NCBI GenBank assembly: GCA_017454945.1
Contig: JAFTCA010000012.1
Coordinates: forward strand, 1-64,000
DNA: 64,000 nucleotides
Direction: 5' to 3'
Origin: Bacteroidales bacterium
GTDB taxonomy: Bacteria; Bacteroidota; Bacteroidia; Bacteroidales; WCHB1-69
Below, in pieces: positions 47,316 through 59,300 of the stretch (position 1 is its first letter; every line of letters starts with the position of its first letter). Under the pieces are notes generated by a model. The model did no database searches. It was given only the letters and a program-made list of their open reading frames with translations, and was not told the origin of the DNA. A program made the position numbers and the translations under genes.

Positions 47316-50300
47316 TTATTGTTGAATGGTGAAGACAAGGTTGCCGGCAGTATAGGCGTAAACGATGATGGTTCCATGCATGCCGGGGCGCAGGATTGCC
47401 GTTGGGTTGTCGTCGGCGCGCAACGGAATTTCCAGACTCTCTTTTTGGTCGGCCAGTCCTTCTTGCGTCAAGGCTATGTGAGCTCCGCCATGACTGACAA
47501 GAGTGATGGTGGGCGCTTCAATGTCCACATTGCCGTCGTTGCCGAATTCCAGTGTCATTCTCACCACTTGGTTAGGCTTGGCATTGGCGGGGAACAGCAG
47601 GTTAGTGAAGAGGGTCGTGGGCTCACCTGCACGGATTTCAAAGGCTTGCGGTAGCGATGAGGTCTGTGCCCTGTCTTGTGCTGTAATGGTGTAAAAGCCA
47701 GTTGCTTTTCCTGTCAGATCAAATTGGGCGTAGAGCTTGTGGGCGTTAACGCAAACTATGCCGTCGGCTGTAATGGTCTCCGCGTCGGACGTCAACTTCA
47801 CTTGCGTGCTGTCGCTGAAGCGGGCACCCTCAAGTTCCAGCGTCACTTTGCCAGTGTTGCCACCGAAGGCCGGCGAGACGCTCGTCAGTTCAAAGGGCAG
47901 GATGTCGGCACGAATGACGACAGGCTGCTTGCTGCCACCAGCGGAAAGGCCTTCCACATGGACGCCGTAGTAACCCTCCTCCGTTGAAGGTACATATACT
48001 TCAGGGTGCATGCTGGCATCCGAACCGAAAGAGTATTGCTGCGGACCACCAACATCGTTGTGTTGCACAAAAATTCGATTAATGGCGCCCGTGAGCGAAT
48101 CGCCACTCTTGACGCTGATGCGCACCGTTTCGTTGGTGTTGTCGCCTACAACCAACAGGTAATCGTTGGCAAAGCCCTCCACAAGCGTGTCGGCCACATC
48201 CGTGTTGAACGGCAGGCGCGGTAGCATGACGTGTACGGGCTCGGCAGCAACCGACGTGTTGTTCTCTTCATTCGCTTCGGCAAAAGTGTTGTCGGCATCC
48301 GTCTTTACAATGATGTAATAATAACCTTCTTTAACGCCATGAATTTTAGCGGTAACGGTATGTTGTGCCGTAGCGTTCAATGGCAGGAAGATCTCATTGG
48401 TCGCCGTGCCAATCAGTTGGTCGCCGATGTCATATTGTTTGTCTTCAGAGAGATATACCAACTCCTTCAAGTTGCCGCCTCTCAAAGCGTAACCTCCCTT
48501 GTTCTGTAAAGTCCATCCTATGGTCATTCGCTGACCTGAAGTGATGGTGCTCTGCGCCTGGATGTGGGCAATAGCCAAATCGCCTTGCGCTGACTGACTT
48601 ACCATCACCTCAATGGTGTCAATGTTGTTGGCCCACGACGATTCGTGAATGCGCTGGTTGGCATTGGTGTTGACATACAGAGAAATCTTGCCAATAGCAG
48701 AAGTGGGAATGGTGAAGGTGATGGTGTCGGTGTAGGATGTTCCTTTGGCTACGGTCTTACCGCTGCGAAGCGCATTGGTAAGTAACAGGTCGTTGTCGCC
48801 AATAAGGTAGAGTTTGTCATTCCATTCTTCTTGCAAAATATCCTTATCTCCTTTATTAATAATAAGATACGATAATTGTGCGGGCTGTCCTGCCACTGCA
48901 TCGGTGAGCAGTCGCAACTGACTGATAGCCAAGTCGGGAGCAGCGGTTGCCGTGATGGTAATAGGTTTGGCAAAATTATTGTTGGCGGGCTGAATATCGT
49001 TGAGACTGTTGTAAAGGTCGGCCACAGCAATCAGGTAGGCTCCGTTGGTTATGTCGTAAGGCATAGTTACATTGAACGAAACCTCGTACTCGCCGTTGCT
49101 TGGCAGTGTGCTGCGGTGCTGGTTGACCGCCAGTCGGATATCGTTGTCGTCCAAAGTCATGTCTGCCGACAGATACAGGGCATCGGTCCACTCATTGAGT
49201 TGTGTGGCGACAGCACTGTTATTCCTGATGGTAACCTTGAAAGAGGTCTCTTCGCCTTGTGTCAAGGCATCCTTGCCTTCAATGCCCGTCACAGCCAAAT
49301 CTATTGGATAATGCTTGATGAAGATGCGCTGGCTGCGTTTGATGTTGTTATCGAGAGCCGTTTCGTAAAGATCTCCGTCGGCATTGGCGATAGCAAAGAG
49401 GTAGTAATCTCCTTGTGGTAAGGTGGTTGGTAACGAGAAGGAGAGGGACTGTTCATAGGATTCACCAATAGCTAAATTTCTGCTTTGCTCTGCTTCATAA
49501 AGAAGGATGGCTTCATTTTCATCGAAGACAAAGTCGGTGGAGAGATATAGCTTGTCGGTCCAATTGCGCTGTGTAATAGAGGCTTGCGCTTGTTTACTAT
49601 TGCTTACAGCATAGTTGATGCTGACGGGCAATCCAATGGTGAGCGTGTCGGCTACATGGCAGCTGGTGACGGCCAGGTCAGGATAGGAGGTTGCTAACAC
49701 CTGAATGGGCGCGCTTGCTAGATGATTGGCAAAAATGTTCTTGCCTTCGCACAACCGCTGGTCGGCATTGGTAATGATGTGCAGGTAATAGGTTCCCGCA
49801 ATGCCTTCTGGAATGGTAAGTTGCCATTCTGTGGCTATAGTGCCTTCACTGCCAATATTGACAACACGGGTGGTGGTGCCGACCTTCATACTCTGACTTT
49901 GGTCGAAGGTGGCGGTCGCACTTAGGAGAATGTCATCGGTAAGTTCGAAATCCACCACTTCGGCTTCACCCTTGTTGGCAATTTGCCATTGCAAAGCAAC
50001 GGAGGCTCCTGCCGTCAGCGTGTCTCGGTCGGTGGTTATCACCGTTGGCTGCAGGTCAGGCGTGTGAAGAGTTGTTGTGGCAGTACCGCGGTTGTTCGTA
50101 GTGTCGGCGTCAACGGCGGCCTCTGCAAGGATGTTCACTTGCATCTGCTCGGCGCAGCGGAAGGGCAGCAGGTAGGTGCACTGGTGACTTTCGCCAGCCT
50201 GCAGAGAGAGGCTGTGTTCAACTTGTGCCACTTCTTCATTGTTGATGGTAATGTGTTCCACAATAGTTTGTTGTGGCATGGCGCCTTCGCCAATATTGGC

Positions 50301-53300
50301 CAATTCCCAATTAATAGTCATGGACTGTTGGTCAGCGGCTGCATCGATAGCCACTTGGCGTACTGTCAGGTCGGGCAGGGTTAGGATAGCTGCCGTTGCG
50401 CTGCGGCCCACATTGTTGTTCTCGTGTGCGCCTTCAAGCACTTGCTGACCGCCGTCGGCCATGACGTAGAGATACCATTTGCCGGCAGCCAACTCGCTGG
50501 GGATGGTTATTGTCGGCATAATAGTGTATAGAGTGTTTCGTGCTAATGGTGTTGTAATAGCCACTGTTCCAATTGGATAGGCATTGGCTATATCGAAGAT
50601 ACTATCTTGTGATAGATAGAGGTAATCTTGCCATTCGGTCGCATTGGTGGTGGTGTCACCATCGTTGATAACAGTATAACTAATGGGATATGAATTTCCT
50701 AAACTAATGGAAGTAGGCATGGTCACTTGCGTAACTTGCAGGTCAGCAGCCGGTATCGGCTGGATGCTAATGATGCCGGCCGAGCGGCCTGTGTTGTTGG
50801 TTTCGCCTAAACCTTCGTAAATGGTGTTTTCAATGTCGGTCATCACATACGCATAGTAGTTGCCTGAACTATTCTCCGGCAACGTGATCTCCATCTGGCA
50901 GTGTGCCGTGTCGTTGAGCGACAAGAGTTTGTCGGTCTTCAAGTGGCCGAGATAGAGGGCGTTATCCAAGTTGAATTCTGCATCAGCGCAAATGTAAATG
51001 GCATCATACCAGTTGCTTGAAGACACTTCTGCGCCTTGGTTGACAATGTCCCACGAGAGGGTGATGTGACTGCCTGCGATAGCCGTTGCGGGTGCCGTAA
51101 TGTTGACAGGCACCAAGTCGGGTGATGGCGGTGGCAGAATGTTCACTTTCTGGAAGAAGAAGTTGTCGTAAGGATTCTGCTCTTGCAGTTCGCCAAGCTG
51201 ATGTGCCGAAGCTGTGAGATACGGATACGGAATGCCCGAAATGTTGGGCGTGTAAGGATAAATATTGATGGTATCGGGAATCACGATGTCGTAAGCATCA
51301 CTGATATTGGTCATCACAAACAGGTGGTAGTCGCCAATGCAAGTCTCGGGAATCACGACTTCTGCGCTGCGGCTGTAGCTTTCACCTATGTTCAAGGGCT
51401 TGGTGCTGTTGACAACAGTCAGGCATAAGTCTTCGGCTTGTGCGTTGTCGGCACGACAGTTGGGCGTGAGCCATACCGACTCGGTCCAGGCGGCTGTTTG
51501 CGGACAGTTGCCTTGGCCATCGTTGCGGACGGTCCAAGTGACGGTCATCGTCTTGCCTGCTTGTGTTGCCGTATGGTCAAGGGTCGTGATGTGCAGGTCG
51601 GGCAGGTCGTACATCTTGAAGTGGATGGTGTCGCTGACCATGGTTTGGCATTGTTGTGTAGCCACGACTTGCCAATTGTAAGTCTGCCCATTAATCAGTT
51701 CGCCGTTTTCACCGTAGATGCAGTAAGAAGCGTGCAGCTGGCCAAAGGTGGGCTCTAGCGGTTTGGGCTCGCCTGCTTTCCAAATATAGACATCGTAGTA
51801 CTCGATTTTGGGAATGGCATTCCAGGCGATGGGAATGATATTGTCATAAACGATTTCGTTATCCATCGGGGCGAAGGTGTTGAAGTTGCCCACCCAGATG
51901 ATGGATGCCGAGTCGCAAAGGGTTTGGAAATAGGCGGGTAGAGAAGCGGGACTTGCCTCTTCGTTTGAGCACAGGGCACTGACGGTGGCCACATAGTTCT
52001 TGTAGCCCGTCAAACCTGTGAGCGTGATGGTCGTATCGTTGGCCACCACCGATCTGCTGTGCCCCTCATCGCCCTCCAGAGAGTAGTCCACTCGCCAACT
52101 GTTGGCGTTGCCTCGTTTGCTCCAGTTCAAGATGGCGGTCTTGGCTGTCACTTGAGTAACCATCAGGTTGACAGGTGCTTCGCAGGCACTTGTCTCTGTG
52201 GATTCATAGCAGCCTATATCGGCACGATGGTTCAGTACGCGACGGTTGCCCGCCAGGTCGGTGGCCATGGTGTCGGTTTGAGGATCGCCTTGGTCAATGC
52301 AGTCTGAAGAAGCATGCAGTCTGAAATCCTCATTGCTAGGATTGATAAATCTGACATAATGATAATTGGTATCTCGACCATCATTGTCGCCAGCTAACAT
52401 CAGGTTGTGGTCGCCCGCAGGCATTGTGCCTTCGATAGCGCAATAGTTGTAGGTGCTGCCACTGCCTACGATGTTGCTAACGGTGCTACCTAGACGGTTG
52501 CCCCAAAGGATACAGTTCTCAATCGTTGAATTGCCCTGGGCATCATAAATGCCTCCTTCGCCAATATTATTAACTATCGTATTATTAATCAGAGTGTTAT
52601 TGTTATTCAGATAGATACCGCTTCCTTTTTGGGATGATTGACAAATATTGTTGTAAATCAAGCAGTTGCTAAGTGTAGCATGGTCTAATGATACACCACC
52701 TTGGTTGTTGTGGAAAATAGAGTGGGAGATAATGCTGTTGCCGTTGGCTGTTGCGCCGCCGCACTGATTGTCTTCAAAGGTGCAGTGGTCTATGATTGTG
52801 TTGGCATCAGCGTATAAAACATAGCAAGTGCCGCTGTTTTGGGTGAAGAGGGTGTGTTCAGCCTGTGTGTTGTAAGCAGCAGTACCTTGGTTGTGGGCCA
52901 CTACGCAATGATATAAGGAACCATTCACAATGGCGCTGCCGTGTTGGTTGGCGTCAGCTGATTGGCCATCGGCAATGGTGAGATATTCGAGTCTGACATG
53001 CGCATTCGGTGAACAGTTCACCACATGGTAGGTGTTGCCGCTGCCAGTGTTGCCAGAGAGGGTGGTTGTGTAAACATCGGGATTGTGCGTGCCAAAGTCG
53101 TTGCTATAACCGCCTCGAACGACAAGGTTCTTGTTGAGGGTGAAGGTGGCCGAACGTGCGTCATTGCTGTCGGTGCGCAATGTCGGCACATAGGTGCCCG
53201 CACTCAATAGAAGGGTGTCGCCCTCCTGCAAACATCCGCAGGTCAGTAGTCGGTCGAGACTCTGCACGGCCTCTTCTGGCGAAGCGCCGTAGTTGTCGTC

Positions 53301-56300
53301 GCTGCCGCCTTCTGCACTGGCATACCATGTGCGTTGTGCATTCAGGGGACAAGTGCTGAACAGGGTACCAGAAACATAGACACTGCTGTCTCCTTCAAGA
53401 TTGCAAAGTGCTAACACGCCCCATTCATATTGCGCTGCAGGTTCTAACGCTGTGAGCGCAAGTTGTTTCTTGTCGGTAATAATGGTCTGATATTCACTTT
53501 GTTCGGTTGTTTTATATCTTACTTTGTAGAAGGGTGTGGCGCCTTGCCATGAAAGGTCAGCCGTTGTCAAAGTGATGTTATGTACCTCTAAGTTAGCCGC
53601 CGGAGGACAGGTTAAAGCCGAATAGTTGCTTTCAAAAGCTCCTAAATCGACAGTTGTTTCTGAAATACGCTGATTTCCAGCAATATCAAAGCTTTGATGA
53701 ACGGAGTTGCTGTCGCCTTTGTTGATACACGAAGAACCATATTGCAACTCAAATTGTCGGTTTTCAGGATTTTCAAAGCGGACATAATTCAAGGATGTGT
53801 CTTGTCCGTAATTGTCGGCCGACAAAGCGATATTGTGGTTGTCATTCTTATCGTAATCTTCTATAGCACAATAGTATAGTCTTTGCTCTGCACACAGTTG
53901 GCTGTTTTGATGATTGTCGGTGCTGTTGTGCCAAAGGATGGTGTTGTACGAAGTGCCATTGGTAACGGCGCCACCATCGTGCTGCGCGTGGTTGTAAGCG
54001 TAGGTGTTGTTGTAATCGGTCGTGTAGGCGCTACCGCCGCCACTGGTTGCCGTGTTGTCGGTGAGTAGGCAGTTGTGGAGTTGCGACAAGTAACTGCCAC
54101 CACCTAACTGTATGGCGCTGTTGTTGCGAATAATCGTATTGATAGCGGTGCCGTATGCTATACCGCCACCATATAAGGCATTGTTATTTTGGATGATACA
54201 TTCTTCTACTTGTCCGTTATAAACGCCCGCACCGTAGCCGTCGGCATTATATCCGTTTTGGATAGTAAATCCCTTGATGAGCGCATTGGCATTCGGTTTC
54301 ACGGTAACGACATGCAAGCTGTTGTCGGTCTCTGATTCAGGATTTCCAATGTTGCCGTCCAAAATAGTGGGGAATTGCTGTGGTTGGTAAGTGTCGAAAT
54401 TATCGTCATAACCACCCACCAGCGTGATGGCCTTGTCGATGTAGAAGGTGTTGAAATTCTTGTCCTCAAAGGCGACGCTCTGTGTTGGGTAATAGGTTCC
54501 CGTGGCAACGAGGATGGAGTCGCCTTCTTCAAAGCAGTTGCACGAGATGACATCCGAAATGTTCTTGGCAGGCGTATCCTTGCGTGTGCCGAAAGCGTTG
54601 TCTTGTCCGCGGGTGGCGCTCACATACCAGATTCGTCGGTTCGGATCGTCAAAGTTGGGGCAAGCTCTGAAGTTAGGACCAGATACGTAAACGCTGGCTT
54701 CGCCGTTCTGGCAGATGCTGAGCACACTCCATTCGTACTCGGCAAATTTTTCCAGATTGTTGAAAGTAAACTGGTTAGCATTAGTGCTGTCGGTGAAACG
54801 ATAGGCGGTTTCGCCCGCTTTTCTCAAGCGAATATGGAAGGAAGTATGACAACTGTCAGCATCCCAGGCAACTATGGCCGAGGTGGTGTCTGTCTTCATA
54901 ATGCGCAGATTGGCAACAGGTTGACAGTTGAAATCGTTTACAAACTCATAAGCGCCCATATCCACAATCGAGTCGATGATACGATTGTAGCCGGCCAGGT
55001 CCATAGGCAGGTTGATGGCAAAGCTGTTGTTGCCCGCGTTGATACAGTCGGAGTCGTATTGCAAGCGGTAGATGCCTGCCGCAGGATCTTCAAAGCGTAC
55101 ATATTTCATGTCTGCTCGACTCCCTTGGTTATCGCGGGCAATCATGATGTTGCTATCACCTTGGCCGCTGTAGTTCTCTATAGCGCAGTACTGAAAACTG
55201 CCGCTAAAGGTTTGTCCGTTGTGGTCGGCATCATTATGCCAGAAGATGGAGTTGTAGGCTTGCGCTTCGCCACAGCCGCTATAGCCATTCGATGAGTGGT
55301 TTTCCACTACGGTACAGTTGTACAAGGCGCCCGTCTGGCAAATGCCTCCGTTAACGGAATGATTATTGATTACCAAGCAGTTGTATAATGTTGTGCCGTA
55401 AGTGGCTCCGCCGTAGTAATTGGCATTATGGCTAAAGTAGGTGTTGGTGGCCGTGCCGCCCCACATGCCGCCGCCTTGGGCGTATTCAGTATCTTCTCCT
55501 CGGTTGTTGGTGACTACCGAGTGCTCGACATTGCCTTGATAGATGCCGGCAGCATGCATAGCCGAACGGTTATTCCTGATTAGCGAGAAGCTGATGTCGG
55601 TGCCGTAAGTGCCGCCGCCGTATTGGCTGGCTCTATTCTCTTCAACGAAGCACCGCTCAATGTTGCCGTACATGATGCCACCGCCCGACAAGCCGTCGTA
55701 GAAATTGCCGTTGTAAGTCATGCCCACTGGGTCAGTGGCGTTACCACCTCTGATAGTGAGGTTCTTAAGCAAAGCGTGCGAGGCGAGTGTCTTTTCGCAG
55801 ATAACCACATGATAAACGTGGTTGGTGTCGCCAGCGCCGAGGCGGCCGTCTAAAACAGTAGGATATAAGGCCGTGTCACATTGGGTGAAATCTTTGTCGT
55901 AACCGCCTATGATAGTGATGTTTTTGTCGATAAAGAAGGTCTTGTGCCGCTTGCTTTGGTCTGCCATGATAGTCTGGGTGGGCTGATAATTTCCTTTAGC
56001 CATCAAGATAGTGTCGCCGTCCTGCAGGCAGTCGCAGTCGAGAACTTGCGACAGATGGCGTGCGGGCTGTGTACGACGGCTGCCCATGTTGTCGGTACTG
56101 CCAGCTTCCTGACTCACATACCAGATTCTGTGGGCTGCATCGTCAAAGGCGGGACAAGTCTTGAAAGAGGGGCCGGAAAGGTAAACACTGCTGTCGCTGG
56201 CACTGCAGCATTTCATAATCTGCCATTCGTAGGTTTTGTAAAGTTCAAGGCCCGTAAAGGTGTAGCTCGTATCAGTGGTTTCGGCCGTTTGAAGATAGCT

Positions 56301-59300
56301 GTGGGCGCCCTGCTCCTTGATGCGGAGTTTGAACTTGAGGTAGCCCGTGTCGCTTTGCCAGCTTACGGTGGCACGGTCGCGGTCGATGAGGACAACCAAC
56401 GGGTTGGCAACGGGCAGACAGTTGGTGTCGAAGGCGAATTCGTATGCACCGAGGTCGATCGTCTGTTCGCAAAGACGCGGATTGCCAGCCAGGTCGGTTT
56501 CCGAAACGGTCATATATTGGTTATTGCCCGCATTGACGCAAGCCGACTCGTATTGCAACTGGAAGTTGCCCGCCGTCGGATTGATAAAGCGCACATAGCT
56601 AATGCCTTCCACATTGCCGTCGTTGTCGGCCGCCAGCGTGATGTTGGGCGAGCCGGCTGCAAAAGTCTGGCCTTGCACGGCACAATAGTTCAGCGAGGCG
56701 TTGGACGTCTGTGAGGAGTTGTTCCAGAAGATGGAGTTGTAGGCGGCGCCGTTGTAAATGCCACCACCACCATTGGCCGTGTTGTACACGTATGTGCAGT
56801 TGTAGCTGTTGCCGCCGTATTTGCCGCCGCCATTGCCCGCCGCCGTGTTGTACTTTACCAGGCAGTTGTACAAGGTGGTGTTGTAACAGCCGGCACCGAA
56901 GTAGGCTTTATTGCTGTCGATAACGCTTTGGTAAGCAGAACCTTGATAGAGGCCGCCGCCAAAGCCATTGGTGTTGTTGTTGCGGATAATCGACTGGCGT
57001 ACAGTACTTTGATAAGCGCCCGCACCATTGCTCATCGCGCTGTTGTTTTCTACAATACAGTCGGTGAGATTGGTCGTGTAAACGCCACCACCAAAACCAG
57101 CCGAGTAGTTATTCTTAACATGGCAGTGGATGGCGGTACCGCCGTAGATGCCACCACCATTCTTAGCGTTGGCTTCGCTGCCATCGGCATAGCCGTTTAT
57201 GATGGTAAAGCCTTCAATGGAGGCTTTCGAGGCTGCCGGTTGGAAAAAGACCACATGGTAAGCATTGTCGGTGTTGACATTCGCCGTGCCGATATCACCG
57301 TTCAGGATAGTGAGGTTTTGATCGGCATTTTGGGTGGAGAAGTCATTGCTCCATCCGCCTATAATGCTGATATTCTTGTTAATAAGAAATGTCTTGCTCC
57401 GTTCGTTGCCTACGGTCGCCATGGCTGTGGGCTTATAATCGCCGGCAGCCACTTTGATGATGTCGCCGTCTTGTAAACAGGGCGATGCCAATACCGTAGC
57501 CAGGTCGTTGGCTGGCTCAGTGCTGAGGTATCCCAAGTTGTTAGGGTTGCCCACCTGCTGACTTACATACCATACCCGTTCGCTGTTGTTGAATGAGGGA
57601 CACATGGTAAAGGTTACGTATTCAGTAAAATCGGAGTAGTGGGTTCCGCATTGCGAGCGCACACGGCACTTGTAGTCGGCATAGAGGGTAAGGCCGGAAA
57701 GTGCGAGGGTGGTGTCATTGGCTGTCAGCGTTTGGGTAAAGTCGTCACTGATGCGCACCACCTCTATCTGGTACTGGTTCGAGATGCCCGTCCAGCAGAG
57801 CGTGGCCGTTGTGCCTGTGATGTTGCCAACGGTGAGCTTCTCTGGAGCGGTGCAGCTGCCGATGGTAATGTTGTCGATGGCGACAGGAGGTTGCTCGCCG
57901 GCACCTGCCGTGTTGCACCACATGAAGTAGAGCCGCTTGGTCTGGCCAGCATAGTTGCTGCCGTCAAGTGTGATGGTATGCGTGGTCCAACTCTCTTGTC
58001 CGCATAAGTTGGTGGCTATAGGGGTGAGGCCATGGGCTAATGGCGCAAAGAGACTGTCTTGTGAGGCGGCCACATCTATCAAGTCGCCCAAATAAACATT
58101 GAGGAAACTCTTGTTAGTCAATCCTTTGCCTTTCCAATCAAAGCGGAGAATGTAGGCGTCTTGGGGCGTGAAGGAGATGTCGCGGTATGCCCAAGTGACC
58201 GACGAGGCGGCCAAGTTGGCCTGGTAGGGCATGGTGGCCAGGTCGCTGGTGATGTAGAGCGCTTTGTTGCCGCCATGGTTAACAGCATTGCCGATGCACC
58301 ATTCGTTAGAGTAGCCGTTGTTGTTGTTGACGGTTACCCACAAGGTGTTTTCGCTATCGTTCTCAAAATCATTGTTATAGGGAACGGAAGCGGGAGTGGC
58401 CGTGGTGGTAAAGCGTGGTCCTTCCTGCCAAGCACTGTGCAATGTGTCGCAAACGGTGCGGACAAAGAAGCGGTAACTGCTTTGCGGCTGCAGATTTTCT
58501 ACCGTATAAGGCACTTGCGTAACCGTGATGGTCGTAGCGCCGGCTGGCGTCAAGTGGCTTGGTATGCAGATCACCTCCCAGCGGCTGGCGCTGTGCTTCT
58601 GCCACGACAGCGTGGCCCTGTTGTGCGTGGCGCTGGCTGCCAATGCGGTGGGCAGCGGGCAGCAATCGCAGCGGTTCTGCTGCGATACGACCAGTCCGTC
58701 GGTGGCGGGCAAAGAGGTGTATCGGCACAGCTCGTTACCCGTAGGGTCGGTGATGACAAAGCCGCTGGCAGAGAGCGCGGTGCCGTTGCCATGCCAGAAG
58801 AAGTCGGCCACGGCATTGTTGCAAATGTTGATGGCAAAGGTGTCGCATGCCGTGCGTGGTACAATGCGCATCACTTCCATACCGTCAGAATGTACCGAAA
58901 GAAAGGCGTTGCCCGCAGTCCAAGCATTGCTGCCTTGGTTTTGGGTGATGACAGTGTAGGCGCACGAGCTGCCGTCGCAGGTGCTGGTGGCTCTGGCTTC
59001 AAAGTTGTCCAAAACAACCAGTCCGTGACTTTTGCGGCTGTAGGTCAGGCGCAGCGCAATTCTCGTATTCTGATTGCGGAAGTTTGCTAAAGGAATGGTA
59101 AACCGCTGATGGCCAGGAGTAATTGACAAAATGCGGACGAGCGCAGGGTTGGCGGCATCATAGAGTTGCGCATACACTGCCATCAACAGCGTGTCTGTAA
59201 AAGTGCTGCGGCAGTCAAAGTGCAATGCCGCCGAGTCGTTGTTGAGGGCCAGGTAGGGGAGACGGAGCCACTCGTCGGTGGTGGTGTCGCCGCTTTCGTA